Shown here in pieces: positions 1 to 9,731 of a stretch of 64,000 bases of DNA. The notes under the pieces were generated by a model. It was not told the DNA's origin. It worked only from the letters and a program-made list of their open reading frames with translations, and made no database searches. This stretch comes from Rhizobium sp. 2MFCol3.1 (GTDB lineage: Bacteria > Pseudomonadota > Alphaproteobacteria > Rhizobiales > Rhizobiaceae): contig NZ_KB898353.1 in NCBI RefSeq assembly GCF_000377565.1, forward strand, positions 62,001-126,000, read 5' to 3'. Both the position numbers and the translations under genes were made by a program. Position 1 is the first letter of the stretch; each line of letters opens with the position of its first letter.

Positions 1-178
1 AACCGACGAAGGGGCGCACGAAGGTCCCGAGGCTGAACATGTCGACCTCCTGGAAACTCATGACGATGTTGTAGACGAGCGGCAGGCCCGCGAGCACGAA
101 CAGGAAGATGAGCGGCAGGGTGACAAGCGTGATGTCGAACCCGCGGCCATCGGTGATGCTGGAAAATAGCCTCTTCAT
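1..178 (-). CDS. ABC sugar transporter permease (partial, 3' end outside window)
   Basis: Only the first 59 codons are present; the gene runs off the left edge. The visible part has a short charged N-terminus (MKRLFSSITDGRG) followed by a hydrophobic stretch at about residues 15-40 (TLVTLPLIFLFVLAGLPLVY), as in the first membrane helix of MalF/UgpA-type permeases of binding-protein-dependent sugar transporters. It lies downstream of the solute-binding protein gene on the same strand, separated by about 140 bases that hold a hairpin, so it is read as the membrane component of the same transporter. The subfamily and substrate cannot be told from this fragment. Confidence 0.75.
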   Translation of the reverse strand, partial: MKRLFSSITDGRGFDITLVTLPLIFLFVLAGLPLVYNIVMSFQEVDMFSLGTFVRPFVG

Positions 179-200
179 GGATACCCCTTAAGCTCCGAAC

Positions 201-234
201 GGGGCTGCCTGGCGCTTGCGCGGAAGACAGCCCC
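201..234 (-). promoter_or_regulatory. Intercistronic hairpin between binding protein and permease genes
   Basis: Inverted repeat GGGGCTG / CAGCCCC (201-207 and 228-234) enclosing a smaller GCGC-rich stem. There is no T-run after it in the reading direction, so it is not a strong intrinsic terminator. Hairpins at this place in sugar ABC operons usually protect the upstream binding-protein message and lower permease expression; that role is inferred. Confidence 0.45.
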
Positions 235-321
235 TGCCGGGAGGAAACGGTGGGATGGCGAGAACGCCATTGGGGTCGGACAGGCGAAGCGCGTCGCGCA
301 CGCTCCGCTTGCCCTGATATG

Positions 322-1554
322 TCACTCTTCGACGGCCTTGATCTTCTCGGCGGCCTGATCAAGCGCATCCTTCGGCGACATCTGGCCGGTCAAAGCGGCC
401 TGGATGGCATCCTGGATTGCCTTGGAGATCTTCGGCCATTCCGGCGACGGACCGCGCGGCTGGGCATATTTCAGCTGCTCGACGAAGGTCTTCAGCGCAT
501 CGTCCTTCAGCTTGTTGCCTGTCGGCGGGATGGCGATGTCGGAGCGAGCCGGCAGCTGGCCGAACTTCTGGTACATCGTGTCGTCCTTCGAGGCGAAGAA
601 CTCGAGGGCCTTGAAGGCTTCCGCCGGATGCTTGGAACTGGAGAAGATCGCCCAGTTGTAGTCGCCCATGGCCGAAGACCGCGTCGCGCCTTCCTGCGGG
701 ATCGGCAGCAGCGCCGTGCCCCAGTCGAACTTCGCGTCCGTCAGCATGCGGTCGATTTCCCACGGACCGGAGATGGCCATGGCGGCATTGCCGGCGTTGA
801 AGGTGGCGGTCGAATCCCACTGGCTGCGGGTCAGCGTATCGGGAGAAGCAAGCTTCTCATCCATGATCTGCTTCCAGACCGTCAGAGCCTTCACCGCACC
901 ATCGGCGTTGATCGTCTTGTAGGTCGCGCCGCCCATCTGGGCCCATGGCAGGAACTGGAAGGTGCCTTCTTCGTTCGCCTTGGCCGAGAAGGTCAGGCCG
1001 TAGACGTTCTTCGACGGATCGGTGAGCTTCTTGGCGTCCGCGACGAGCTCGTCCCAAGTCTGCGGCGGCTTTTCCGGATCGAGGCCGGCGGCCTTGAACA
1101 TGTCCTTGTTATAGTAGAGCGCGATCGTGTTGGTCGCCTTCGGTACACCGTAAAGCTTGCCGTCCCAGGTGGCGGACTTCAGCGGTCCGGGGAAGTAGTT
1201 CTCGGGCTTGATGACGGTCGACTTGGCGATCATGTCGGTGAGGTCGAGAAACGCCTTGCGGTCGGCGAACATCGCGTGGTTCGGGTTGTCGATGGCGATG
1301 ATATCGGGCGCCTTGCCGGTCGAAAACGCGCGCATCGATTCGCTGACGACATCGTCGAACTGGATCTGGCGGTATTCGATCTTGATGCCGTTGTTCTGAT
1401 CGTTGAATTCCTTGATCAGGTTCGGCGCCGGCTGGATGTCGCGGTCGAGCGACCAGAGGGTCAGGGTGACGTCTTCGGCCTTGGCGGCTAGGCCGAAGAG
1501 CGACACGCCCGCCAGCGCAAGCGCGCCGATCATTGCAAATTTACGGATAGCCAT
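322..1554 (-). CDS. Extracellular sugar-binding protein, family 1
   Basis: A 410-residue periplasmic solute-binding protein of the MalE/UgpB class that delivers a sugar to the ABC permease encoded next. The N-terminus is a Sec signal peptide (hydrophobic residues about 7-23, likely cleavage after AAKA). The mature part begins with the family-typical strand [11 protein letters not shown] and contains the family segments DIIAIDN and [27 protein letters not shown]. Length is normal for the family. The ATG at 1554 follows a GGAGGAGA-type ribosome site. It is the third gene of an operon that starts with the oxidoreductase gene. The ligand is unknown; no ATPase gene is seen in the window. Confidence 0.9.
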   Translation of the reverse strand: MAIRKFAMIGALALAGVSLFGLAAKAEDVTLTLWSLDRDIQPAPNLIKEFNDQNNGIKIEYRQIQFDDVVSESMRAFSTGKAPDIIAIDNPNHAMFADRKAFLDLTDMIAKSTVIKPENYFPGPLKSATWDGKLYGVPKATNTIALYYNKDMFKAAGLDPEKPPQTWDELVADAKKLTDPSKNVYGLTFSAKANEEGTFQFLPWAQMGGATYKTINADGAVKALTVWKQIMDEKLASPDTLTRSQWDSTATFNAGNAAMAISGPWEIDRMLTDAKFDWGTALLPIPQEGATRSSAMGDYNWAIFSSSKHPAEAFKALEFFASKDDTMYQKFGQLPARSDIAIPPTGNKLKDDALKTFVEQLKYAQPRGPSPEWPKISKAIQDAIQAALTGQMSPKDALDQAAEKIKAVEE

Positions 1555-1621
1555 GGTTCTCCTCCTTTGTGGTTATCCTAGATCGTAGGCCGGCAATTCC
1601 TCCTTGCCGGCCGCGATATCA

Positions 1622-2524
1622 TCAAACCGGATCGACGACGAAGTCGCCGCCCCGGGCATGCTTCAAATGGTTCAGCGCATGAACCTGACCGGTCATCTCG
1701 AGCGCGTCGCGATAGACCGGATCGTGCCAACCTTCAATGTCGATGGATCCCGACCAGCCAGCGAGGCGCAGTTCCGAAATGATGTCCGTCCAGTTGCTGT
1801 CGCCAAAGCCCGGCGTGCGCATGAACACGAACTTCTCCTTACCGAAGATGCCATGCTCCTTGATGACATCCCAGCGGATCGTTGCATCCTTACCGTGAAC
1901 GTGGAAAATTTTCGACGCCCACTTGCGGATCTGCGGCAGCGGCTCGATCAGATAGACCATCTGATGGCACGGCTCCCATTCGATGCCGATGTTGTCGTCA
2001 GGCGTCTCGTTGAAGATCAGTTCCCAGGCATCGGGATTGTGCGCGATGTTCCAATCGCCCGTCTGCCAGTTGCCGTCCATCGCGCAGTTTTCGAAGGCGA
2101 TCTTAACGCCCTTGTCGGCGGCGCGCTTGGCAAGCTCGCTCCAGATTTCCTTGTAGCGCGGCAGGCTGTCGGTCAACACCTTGCCACGGATACGGCCGGT
2201 AAAGCCGGCGACGCAGGTGGCGCCGAAGTGATGCGCGTTGTCGATGCAATCCTTCCAGCCCTGGAGCGTGTCGAGATCGATATCCGTCGTTTCAAGCGGA
2301 TTGCCGAACATGCCGAGCGTCGAGATGGTGATGTCACGGTCGCCGATGGCATCGACGCAGCGCTTTCCGAGTTCGGCAAGGTTCTGGCCATTGGTCGTCT
2401 GCCAGAAGAAGGGTTCGAAGCTTTCGAAGCCCATATCGGCGATCTGGCCGATCCGCTTGTCGGCGCCGCCCTTCGACGCGCTGACCATGGTTCCGATGCG
2501 AATGGACTTGGCGGGGTTGCTCAC
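1622..2524 (-). CDS. Sugar phosphate isomerase/epimerase (AP endonuclease 2-like TIM barrel)
   Basis: A 300-residue protein of the xylose-isomerase-like TIM-barrel family (IolE/IolI/DUF-type sugar isomerases and epimerases). Likely metal ligands are the Glu of IAFENCAM, the Glu/His of GIEWEPCHQM, the His residues of FHVHGKD and the Glu of DIEGWHDP, spread over the second half as expected. The start is a GTG at 2524 preceded by AAGGA. It follows the Gfo/Idh gene by 11 bases and precedes the binding-protein gene, so it probably isomerises, epimerises or dehydrates a keto-sugar produced by that oxidoreductase. The exact reaction cannot be deduced from sequence alone. Confidence 0.85.
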   Translation of the reverse strand: MSNPAKSIRIGTMVSASKGGADKRIGQIADMGFESFEPFFWQTTNGQNLAELGKRCVDAIGDRDITISTLGMFGNPLETTDIDLDTLQGWKDCIDNAHHFGATCVAGFTGRIRGKVLTDSLPRYKEIWSELAKRAADKGVKIAFENCAMDGNWQTGDWNIAHNPDAWELIFNETPDDNIGIEWEPCHQMVYLIEPLPQIRKWASKIFHVHGKDATIRWDVIKEHGIFGKEKFVFMRTPGFGDSNWTDIISELRLAGWSGSIDIEGWHDPVYRDALEMTGQVHALNHLKHARGGDFVVDPV

Positions 2525-2535
2525 AATCTCAATCC

Positions 2536-3570
2536 TTATGCTGAAATTTCGATACGCTTGCCGGTCTTGGCGCTTTCGATCGCGCCGAAGACCATGGCGA
2601 GGCTTCTGATGTTGTCGGAACTTGCTGTTTCCGGGCGCTTGCCCGTCTTGATCGCCTCGACGAAGCTCGTAATCACGCTGGCGTGGCCATGCGTCTCTTC
2701 GTCATGTTCAGGCGCTGGAACCTCGACCGGCGTGAAGCCGTGCAGCAGACCGGGCTCGCTTCCAGCGGTCGCGGCCTTGAAGCCCTCTTCACCATCCCAG
2801 GTCAGCATGCCCTTGGAGCCGACGAGGCGCCATTGGCTTTCCCAGCTCGTGCGCTCGCCTTCGGCGCACCAGGATCCGCGATAGGTGAAGACGACATCAT
2901 CGGCGAATTCGAAAGTCGCGTTGGCGGAAGCGCCGTGCTGATACCAGGTGCCCTTGGGATTACGCTCGACGCAGTAGACGGCCAGCGGCTTCTTGTCAGC
3001 AACGAAGCGCGCGGCGTCGAAAGTGTGGATCGCCATGTCGAGCAGCAGCACGTTCTGCATCTCTTCGCGGAAGCCGCCGAAATGCGGCGCCAGGAAGAAA
3101 TCGCAATGGATGCCGGTGATATCGCCGATGGCACCGCTTTCGACAAAGCGACGCATGCGGCGCACGCCCGAGATGAAGCGGCGGTTCTGAATGATAGCGT
3201 GGATCTTGCCGGTCTCGGCGGCGAGATCGATGAGGGCAGCCCCTTCGGCAAGCGAGGTTGCCATCGGCTTTTCGCTCAGCACATGGCAGCCGGCTTTCAG
3301 CGCCGTCGACACCACGTTGAAGCGTGCGGTCGGGATGACCACGTCGAAGACGATATCGGCTTTTGATTTCGCGATGACGTCGGCGAGATCCGTGCCGATC
3401 ACGGCACCACTCAAACCAAACTCCTCGGCGAGCTTTTCAGCTGCCGCAGGATTGACGTCGACGAGGCCCTTGACCTCGATCTCGGCTGCGAGAGCCGGGG
3501 TTTCCTTGATGGCGCGCAACCAGCCCTTGGACATGGCTCCGCAACCGCACAGAACGGCATTCAATGTCAC
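2536..3570 (-). CDS. Gfo/Idh/MocA family NAD(P)-dependent oxidoreductase
   Basis: A 344-residue cytoplasmic sugar or polyol dehydrogenase. The N-terminal Rossmann motif is CGCGAMS (residues 8-14), and the family signature EKP is at residues 100-102 (HVLSEKPMA), whose Lys helps catalysis. A C-terminal alpha/beta domain follows. Members oxidise cyclitols, glycosides or aldoses, often at C1 or C3. The start is a GTG with GGGAGGAAA just upstream. It is the first gene of the operon and lies under the twin LacI-type operators at about 3620-3661. Together with the downstream isomerase this suggests an oxidise-then-isomerise route for an unusual sugar; the substrate is unknown. Confidence 0.88.
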   Translation of the reverse strand: MTLNAVLCGCGAMSKGWLRAIKETPALAAEIEVKGLVDVNPAAAEKLAEEFGLSGAVIGTDLADVIAKSKADIVFDVVIPTARFNVVSTALKAGCHVLSEKPMATSLAEGAALIDLAAETGKIHAIIQNRRFISGVRRMRRFVESGAIGDITGIHCDFFLAPHFGGFREEMQNVLLLDMAIHTFDAARFVADKKPLAVYCVERNPKGTWYQHGASANATFEFADDVVFTYRGSWCAEGERTSWESQWRLVGSKGMLTWDGEEGFKAATAGSEPGLLHGFTPVEVPAPEHDEETHGHASVITSFVEAIKTGKRPETASSDNIRSLAMVFGAIESAKTGKRIEISA

Positions 3571-3618
3571 GATTTCCTCCCGTGGACAGTTTCCGGCTTT
3601 CCTCCCGAAACTTGTCCC

Positions 3619-3661
3619 GTAAACGTTTACGATACTAAGCGGAAACGTTTCTCGCTGTCAA
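3619..3661 (-). promoter_or_regulatory. Promoter with two LacI-type operators
   Basis: On the minus strand there is a -35 box TTGACA (3656-3661), an 18-base spacer and a -10-like TAGTAT (3632-3637). Palindrome GAAACGTTTC (3642-3651) sits inside the spacer, and the perfect 12-base palindrome GTAAACGTTTAC (3619-3630) sits at the start region. Both carry the central ACGT of LacI/GalR operators and their centres are 22 bases apart, about two helical turns. The adjacent LacI-type regulator is the obvious ligand-responsive repressor. The motif is seen; the binding is inferred. Confidence 0.8.
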
Positions 3662-3818
3662 TCCCACGTGATCAGACAAAAAATGCTGCGGAAAACATCT
3701 GCAAATGCGGGGCCTTAACCTCGGCTGCGCCGCAGCGCAGCACGAAAAAATTTCGCACCGTTTTGCGCCTTCGTTCCGGCTGGAACGTAGGTGGCCGGAT
3801 CAGATTTCGATTCCTCGA

Positions 3819-5072
3819 TTAGCGGATCAGGATCGCGCGGAAGTCGTTGACATTGGTTCCCGTCGGGCCGGTCTCGAACAGGTCGCCAATCGCAGCAAAG
3901 CCGCTGTAGCTGTCGTTGCCGTCGAGCAGGCGGCGCGGATCGAGACCGGCGGCGCGCAATCGGTCGACCGTCTTCCCATCAACGAAGGCGCCGGCGTTGT
4001 CCTCCGAGCCATCGATGCCATCGGTATCGGCAGCCAGCACATGCATGTCGTGACCCTGGATCGCCAGCGCCATGGCGAGCGCGAATTCGCCGTTACGCCC
4101 GCCCTTGCCGCCCTTGCCTCGGAGCGTCACCGTCGTCTCGCCGCCAGAGAGGATAATGACCGGCTTTTGGAACGGCCGGTCTTTGGCAAGCACTTCGCGG
4201 GCGATCGCCGCATGCACCGAAGCGACATCGCGGGATTCGCCCTCGATGGAATCCGACAGAATGGCGGCTTCTACCCCGTGCGACCTGGCAAGCGCTGCCG
4301 CGGCCTCTAGCGAGACGCCGGCCGAGGCGATCACATGATGTTCGTGGCGGCCGAAAACCGGATCATCCGGGCTCGGCGCATCGGCGGCTGGCGTGGCAAG
4401 GAAATCGAGCGCGGCCTGCGGCAGCGGCATCTTGTACTGCGCGATGATCTCGAGCGCATCGTGCCGCGTCGAGCGATCCGGAACGGTAGGACCGGAAGCA
4501 ACATAAGCAGGATTATCGCCGGGGATATCCGACACGACCATGCTGACGACGCGCGCCTTGGTAGCCGCAGCCAGCCTGCCGCCCTTGATCGTGGAGAGAT
4601 GCTTGCGCACGACGTTCATCGCGGAAATCGGCGCGCCCGAGGCGAGCAGGATCTCGTTCATGGCAATCTCGTCTTCCAGCGTCAGCCCCTCCGGCGGCGC
4701 CGGCAGCAGGGCGGACCCTCCCCCGCAGATCAGGGCGATGACGAGATCATCCTCGCCAAGCCCGCTCACGGCGTCCATCAGCCGCTTCGAAGCCACGAGA
4801 CCGGCGCGATCAGGCACGGGATGCGAGGCTTCAAGGATCTCGATGTTTCTGGTTTCGCAGCCATAGCCATAGCGCGTCACCACGACGCCCTCGAGCGGCC
4901 CATCCCAGACGCTCTCGAGCGCCTGTGCCATCTGTGCCGCACCCTTGCCGGCGCCGATCACCACCGTTCGGCCCTTCGGCTTGGTCGGAAGATGAGCGGT
5001 GATGCCCGTCAGCGGGTCGGCAGCTTTGACGGCGGCGGAGAAGAGATCTTTTAGGAAATCGCGCGGTTGCAT
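3819..5072 (-). CDS. Glycerate kinase / MOFRL family (GckA/TtuD-like)
   Basis: A 417-residue protein from the ATG at 5072. It belongs to the DUF4147 plus MOFRL family that phosphorylates glycerate (to 2-phosphoglycerate) and was historically annotated as hydroxypyruvate reductase TtuD. Visible signatures are [19 protein letters not shown] near the start, the glycine-rich [14 protein letters not shown], and the MOFRL block [15 protein letters not shown] followed by [10 protein letters not shown] near the C-terminus. An upstream TTG at 5096 overlaps the stop of the regulator gene (TTGA), which would give 8 more residues and translational coupling; the ATG better fits relatives. It forms an operon with the LacI-type gene. 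It probably feeds a C3 product of the neighbouring pathway into glycolysis. Confidence 0.85.
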   Translation of the reverse strand: MQPRDFLKDLFSAAVKAADPLTGITAHLPTKPKGRTVVIGAGKGAAQMAQALESVWDGPLEGVVVTRYGYGCETRNIEILEASHPVPDRAGLVASKRLMDAVSGLGEDDLVIALICGGGSALLPAPPEGLTLEDEIAMNEILLASGAPISAMNVVRKHLSTIKGGRLAAATKARVVSMVVSDIPGDNPAYVASGPTVPDRSTRHDALEIIAQYKMPLPQAALDFLATPAADAPSPDDPVFGRHEHHVIASAGVSLEAAAALARSHGVEAAILSDSIEGESRDVASVHAAIAREVLAKDRPFQKPVIILSGGETTVTLRGKGGKGGRNGEFALAMALAIQGHDMHVLAADTDGIDGSEDNAGAFVDGKTVDRLRAAGLDPRRLLDGNDSYSGFAAIGDLFETGPTGTNVNDFRAILIR

Positions 5073-5092
5073 GGGCTGGCTTTCGAAAAAAT

Positions 5093-6130
5093 TCAACTGT
5101 CGAGACTGAAGGCATCGCTTTCGCCGGCAACGAGCTCAAGCGGCCAAATCGTATTGCGCGCGCCACCGGGATAGAAATCCGCGTAGGCGGGCATGGTCGC
5201 GAGCAACGTTTCCGCAAGCTCGGCGCCGAGGTCGCGCAGCGACATCCTGAAACATGTCAGTGCCGGCTGCAGGAACCGGGCGCGCGGCTCCTCGCGAAAG
5301 CCGATGACAGCAAGATCCCGGCCTGGAATGATGCCCGCCTCGACCATGCGCCGGTAAAGCCCGATCGCCATCAGCTCATAAATCAGAATGATTGCCGTCG
5401 GCCTGGGATCAAGGCGGATGAGCTCGTGACCGGCCTGATATCCGCCCTGCTCGCTCGACTTCGCGCGAATGACGAGCTCGGGATCATAGGCGATGCCGTG
5501 GCGTTCCAGCGAGCGGCGGTAGGCATCAAGGAAGATATAGCCGAGATTGACATCGCTCGATGGCACCGCGATCGCGATCCGTCGATGGCCCTTGGCCACC
5601 AGCCGATCGACGGCCGAGGCCGCGACGCCTTCGAAATCAAGGTCGATCCAGCTGTAATTGCCGCCGGACGAGCTGCGGCCAAGCGCAACGAAGGGTATCT
5701 TCGCCTTGGCCAGGAAATCGATGCGCTTGTCGATGCGCTGCGTGGCGGAAATGATCAGTGCATCGACGACACGACGCGCCACCATGCGCTTCAGATACTC
5801 CTGCGGGTCCTCGTCGTTGGGGCAAGGCAGCATGATGAGGTCGAGCTTGTGGCGCGAAAGCACGCTTTGCAGGCCACCCGTCAGGCCAAGGAAGAAGTTG
5901 TCGGCGTTTTCGACCGTTTCCTTGCTGGACTCGATCATCAGGCCGATGACGTTGGTCGTCCCCTGCCGCAGGCTTCGGCCCGACTGGTTCGCCACATAAC
6001 CAAGCTCTTCGGCCGCCGCCAGCACGCGCTTGCGGGTTTCCTCATTCACATCCGGTTTGCCATTCAGCGCCCGCGATACGGTCCCGATCGAAATATCGAG
6101 ATGCTTGGCCAGTTGGCGAATTCCCCTCAT
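5093..6130 (-). CDS. LacI family transcriptional regulator
   Basis: A 345-residue repressor. Residues 1-50 hold the LacI helix-turn-helix and hinge ([20 protein letters not shown], then [20 protein letters not shown]). The rest is a periplasmic-binding-protein-like sensor domain (VIGLMIESS, then [12 protein letters not shown] and [27 protein letters not shown]). It is full length, with an ATG start. The glycerate kinase gene follows directly. Two ACGT-centred palindromes at 3619-3651, upstream of the Gfo/Idh operon, are its probable targets, so it likely releases that operon when the transported sugar or an intermediate is present. Confidence 0.92.
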   Translation of the reverse strand: MRGIRQLAKHLDISIGTVSRALNGKPDVNEETRKRVLAAAEELGYVANQSGRSLRQGTTNVIGLMIESSKETVENADNFFLGLTGGLQSVLSRHKLDLIMLPCPNDEDPQEYLKRMVARRVVDALIISATQRIDKRIDFLAKAKIPFVALGRSSSGGNYSWIDLDFEGVAASAVDRLVAKGHRRIAIAVPSSDVNLGYIFLDAYRRSLERHGIAYDPELVIRAKSSEQGGYQAGHELIRLDPRPTAIILIYELMAIGLYRRMVEAGIIPGRDLAVIGFREEPRARFLQPALTCFRMSLRDLGAELAETLLATMPAYADFYPGGARNTIWPLELVAGESDAFSLDS

Positions 6131-6314
6131 TCCGACAATCGTCCTCCCAGTGGCGATGGCTAGCCGACCTTATGTGACACACCAAAACCGATCCGAAAAG
6201 GACCAAGGGCAACGATATGTGGTGGAGCGGGAGACGGCAGGCCGACGATCGGCAACTTTCGCGCCTCGTCTGAGCTCTGCCTACTAAAGATGCGGCGATA
6301 GTCGCTAAACGCCG

Positions 6315-6860
6315 TTACGGAAAAAGATCCGCATCTTTCATAAACGGCGCCTGCGCGTCCTTGGATGAAAGGGTGGGGGTTGTCTCTATCGGCCAGGCGA
6401 CGTTCACCGTCGGGTCGTTCCAGATGATGGCGCGCTCGTGTTGGGGCGAATAGAAATCGGTCGTCTTGTAGAGAAACTGCGCGGTCTCGGAAAGAACCAC
6501 GAAGCCATGCGCAAAGCCCGGCGGGATGTAGAGCTGGCGTTTGTTGTCCGACGACAGGATTTCGCCAACCCACTGCCCGAAGGTTGGAGAGGATCGCCGC
6601 AGGTCCACGGACACATCAAAGACTTCGCCCTCGACCACCCGAACCAGCTTTCCCTGCGCCTGTTTGATCTGGTAGTGCAGCCCGCGGAGCACGCCCTTGG
6701 CGGATTTGGAGTGATTGTCCTGAACAAATGAAACCTCTGCCCCGACCGCTTCGTTGAAGCGAGCCTGGTTGAAGCTCTCGAAAAAGAAGCCGCGTTCATC
6801 GCCATAGACGGTGGGCTCGATGAGCAGGACCTCAGGAATTGCCAGCGAAGAGACTTTCAT
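6315..6860 (-). CDS. rfbC: dTDP-4-dehydrorhamnose 3,5-epimerase
   Basis: A 181-residue cupin enzyme that converts dTDP-4-keto-6-deoxy-D-glucose to dTDP-4-keto-L-rhamnose. Family motifs are PTVYGDERGFFFESFNQARF near residue 16, the catalytic His in KGVLRGLHYQ, VVEGEVFDVSVDLRRSSPTFG, and YIPPGFAHGFVVLSETA. Length is typical. It is the last gene of the rfbB-D-A-C operon, 3 bases after rfbA. It acts in the cytoplasm to supply activated L-rhamnose for surface polysaccharide. Confidence 0.95.
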   Translation of the reverse strand: MKVSSLAIPEVLLIEPTVYGDERGFFFESFNQARFNEAVGAEVSFVQDNHSKSAKGVLRGLHYQIKQAQGKLVRVVEGEVFDVSVDLRRSSPTFGQWVGEILSSDNKRQLYIPPGFAHGFVVLSETAQFLYKTTDFYSPQHERAIIWNDPTVNVAWPIETTPTLSSKDAQAPFMKDADLFP

Positions 6861-6863
6861 CGG

Positions 6864-7742
6864 TCAGCCCGCCTCCGCCAGAAGTCGCATCAGGTATTTC
6901 CCGTATCCGTTCTTGCAGAGCGGCGCTGCCAGTTGCTCCAGCTGGCGGCCGGTGATCCAGCCGTTGCGAAACGCGATTTCCTCGGGGCAGGATACTTTCA
7001 GCCCCTGGCGTCGCTCCAGCGTCGAGATGAACTGTCCGGCGTCGAGCAGGGAATCATGCGTTCCCGTATCCAGCCAGGCGTAGCCGCGTCCCATGATCTC
7101 GACGGTCAGGTTGCCGTCCTCAAGATAGCGTCGGTTCAGATCGGTGATCTCAAGCTCTCCGCGCGGCGAGGGACGCAGAGACTTGGCGAATTCGACGGCG
7201 CGTTCGTCGTAGAAATAGAGGCCCGTCACCGCGTAGTTCGATTTCGGCTCGGCCGGCTTTTCCTCGATCGAGACAGCCCTGAAACGCCTGTCGAATTCAA
7301 CGACGCCATAACGCTCCGGATCGAGCACGTGATAGGCGAAGACCGTCGCGCCGCGATCGACGGACATGCCGCTTGCCAGAAGGATCGGCAGGTCGTGACC
7401 GTAGAAGATGTTGTCGCCGAGCACGAGCGCCGACGGCGAGCCATCGAGAAACTTCTCGCCGATGATGAAAGCCTGCGCCAGACCATCGGGCGACGGCTGT
7501 TCGGCGTAGGAAAACTTGACGCCCCAGGCGCTGCCGTCGCCTAGCAACTGCTCGAAGCGAGGAATATCGAGCGGCGTCGAAATGATCAGAATGTCGCGGA
7601 TGCCGGCCAGCATCAGCGTGCTGAGCGGATAATAGATCATCGGCTTGTCGAAGACAGGCAGCAACTGCTTGCTCATGGCAAGTGTCGCCGGATGAAGACG
7701 TGTGCCGGATCCACCGGCGAGAATGATGCCTTTTCGGGTCAC
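6864..7742 (-). CDS. rfbA: Glucose-1-phosphate thymidylyltransferase
   Basis: A 292-residue nucleotidyltransferase making dTDP-glucose from dTTP and glucose-1-phosphate, the first step to dTDP-L-rhamnose. The N-terminal signature [18 protein letters not shown], then [16 protein letters not shown] and [13 protein letters not shown], are clear. I place the start at GTG 7742: it overlaps the rfbD stop (GTGA), gives the usual M-T-R-K-G-I-I-L beginning and has GGGAGTGG upstream. A GTG at 7751 would add three residues. The overlap suggests translational coupling with rfbD. Confidence 0.95.
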   Translation of the reverse strand: MTRKGIILAGGSGTRLHPATLAMSKQLLPVFDKPMIYYPLSTLMLAGIRDILIISTPLDIPRFEQLLGDGSAWGVKFSYAEQPSPDGLAQAFIIGEKFLDGSPSALVLGDNIFYGHDLPILLASGMSVDRGATVFAYHVLDPERYGVVEFDRRFRAVSIEEKPAEPKSNYAVTGLYFYDERAVEFAKSLRPSPRGELEITDLNRRYLEDGNLTVEIMGRGYAWLDTGTHDSLLDAGQFISTLERRQGLKVSCPEEIAFRNGWITGRQLEQLAAPLCKNGYGKYLMRLLAEAG

Positions 7743-8635
7743 AGCGCCCACTCCCGTTCCTTCAATTGATCAATTACGCGATCCACATGCACCGTCCATT
7801 CGGGCAGGGTCAGCCCAAGGGCGGAACTCAAAGCATCCGTATTGAGCGACGAATTGCGCGGCCGCGCGGCGGGCCGCGGAAACTCGTCGGTGGTGATTGC
7901 CTCGATATCGGCGGGTGCGACAGCCGATACGAAGCCGATCTCAATCGCCTTCTCGACAATATACCGGGCGAGCCCGTGCCAGCTTGTTCGTCCCGATGCG
8001 GTCAGGTGGTAGGTGCCATTGGCGATGCCGCCGCGCCGGTGCGCGGCAATGGCAAGCGCGGTGACGTCGGCAAGCAGCTCGACGGCCGTCGGCGCGCCAA
8101 ACTGATCAGCGACGATCCGAAGGTTCGGACGCTCCCGCGCCAGGCGCAGAATGGTCTTCACGAAATTCGTGCCATCGGCCGAGACGACCCAGCTGGTGCG
8201 AAACAAAAGGTGCCGGCAGCCGGACTCGACGATCGCCAACTCGCCGGCACGTTTTGACTGGCCATAGACATTCAACGGATGCGTCTCGTCGCCCTCGCGA
8301 TAGGGCGTCTCTTGGCGACCATCGAAGATGTAGTCCGTCGAATAATGAACCAGCAGCGCGTCACTCCGGCGGGCGTAATCCGCCAACGCCTTCACGGCCT
8401 GGTGGTTGGTGCGAAACGCCAAATCGGCATTCGTCTCGGCCAGATCGACCTGCGTATAAGCCGCCGCATTGACGATGATGTCAGGGCGGACGGCATCAAG
8501 ACGCGCTGCGATCGCCTCTGGATTATCGAGATCGAGTTCGTCGCGCGCGAAGGCAACAAGATTGCCGAACGGAAGCAGCGTGCGCTGAAGCCCGCGTCCC
8601 AGTTGCCCGTTTTTTCCGAGAAGCAGCACGGTCAT
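7739..8635 (-). CDS. rfbD: dTDP-4-dehydrorhamnose reductase
   Basis: A 298-residue SDR-type reductase for the last step of dTDP-L-rhamnose synthesis. It starts [17 protein letters not shown] with the Gly-rich NAD(P) loop, then has [23 protein letters not shown] and the catalytic Tyr/Lys pair in [11 protein letters not shown]. The ATG at 8635 overlaps the rfbB stop (ATGA), which fixes the start over an upstream in-frame codon. Its own stop overlaps the rfbA start. The order B-D-A-C on one strand with overlaps indicates a tight operon. Confidence 0.95.
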   Translation of the reverse strand: MTVLLLGKNGQLGRGLQRTLLPFGNLVAFARDELDLDNPEAIAARLDAVRPDIIVNAAAYTQVDLAETNADLAFRTNHQAVKALADYARRSDALLVHYSTDYIFDGRQETPYREGDETHPLNVYGQSKRAGELAIVESGCRHLLFRTSWVVSADGTNFVKTILRLARERPNLRIVADQFGAPTAVELLADVTALAIAAHRRGGIANGTYHLTASGRTSWHGLARYIVEKAIEIGFVSAVAPADIEAITTDEFPRPAARPRNSSLNTDALSSALGLTLPEWTVHVDRVIDQLKEREWAL

Positions 8636-9681
8636 GCGTATTGCTTCTCCACCCAGTTGCGGTAGCTGCCTGAGGTCACGTTCTCGACCCAGTCGGCATT
8701 GTCGAGATACCACCGGACCGTCTTGCGAATGCCGCTCTCGAACGTTTCCGCCGGACGCCAGCCGAGTTCGGCCTCGATCTTGCGCGCATCGATCGCATAG
8801 CGCCGGTCGTGCCCCGGGCGATCGGCGACGAAGGCGATTTGCTCACCGTATTTCTTGCCATCCGATCGCGGCTGAAGCTCGTCAAGGACCTCGCAAAGCG
8901 TGGTGACGACATGAAGATTGGCGCGCTCGTTCCAGCCGCCGATATTGTAGGTTTCGCCCAGGCGCCCCGCCTCTAGCACCCGGCGTATCGCGCTGCAGTG
9001 ATCCTTGACGTAGAGCCAGTCGCGGATCTGCATGCCATCGCCGTAGATCGGCAGAGGACGACCTTTCAGCGCGTTGTGGATCACCAACGGAATGAGCTTC
9101 TCCGGGAAATGCAGCGGGCCGTAATTGTTGGAGCAGTTGGTGGTGACGACAGGAAGCCCATAGGTGTGGAAATAGGCGCGAACCAGATGGTCGCTCGCCG
9201 CCTTGCTGGCGGAGTAAGGGCTGTTCGGCCGATAGCTTGTTTCCTCATTGAACGCCGGATCATCGGCGCCGAGCGTCCCGAAGACCTCGTCGGTCGAAAC
9301 GTGCAGAAAGCGGAAATCCGATTTGTTTTCAAGGCCACCCCAATAGGCGCGCGCGGCCTCCAGCAGACGAAACGTACCGAGAATGTTGGTCTGGATGAAA
9401 TCTTCCGGCCCGTGGATCGACCGGTCCACATGGCTTTCGGCCGCGAAATTGACGACCGCCCGGGGCTTGTGGCGCGTAAAGAGATCGCTCAGAAGTGCCG
9501 CGTCGCCAATGTTACCATGCACGAAGATATGGCGAGGATCGCCCTCGAGCGGCCGCAGATTGTTCAGATTACCGGCATAGGTCAGCGCATCGAGATTGAC
9601 GACCGGCTCGTCATGGTCCGCCAGCCAATCCAGTACGAAGTTCGAGCCAATGAAGCCGGCTCCCCCAGTCACAAGTATCAT
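8632..9681 (-). CDS. rfbB: dTDP-glucose 4,6-dehydratase
   Basis: A 349-residue extended SDR that converts dTDP-glucose to dTDP-4-keto-6-deoxyglucose using bound NAD+. It shows [16 protein letters not shown] at the N-terminus, [24 protein letters not shown] and the catalytic [15 protein letters not shown], followed by TNCSNNYGP. Length and motif spacing are standard. It follows the sugar phosphotransferase gene by about 50 bases and is coupled to rfbD by an ATGA overlap. Confidence 0.96.
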   Translation of the reverse strand: MILVTGGAGFIGSNFVLDWLADHDEPVVNLDALTYAGNLNNLRPLEGDPRHIFVHGNIGDAALLSDLFTRHKPRAVVNFAAESHVDRSIHGPEDFIQTNILGTFRLLEAARAYWGGLENKSDFRFLHVSTDEVFGTLGADDPAFNEETSYRPNSPYSASKAASDHLVRAYFHTYGLPVVTTNCSNNYGPLHFPEKLIPLVIHNALKGRPLPIYGDGMQIRDWLYVKDHCSAIRRVLEAGRLGETYNIGGWNERANLHVVTTLCEVLDELQPRSDGKKYGEQIAFVADRPGHDRRYAIDARKIEAELGWRPAETFESGIRKTVRWYLDNADWVENVTSGSYRNWVEKQYA

Positions 9682-9731
9682 CGCCTACGCACCTCTCAAC
9701 CAACGCAAACACCAGGATTGACGACGAAATT

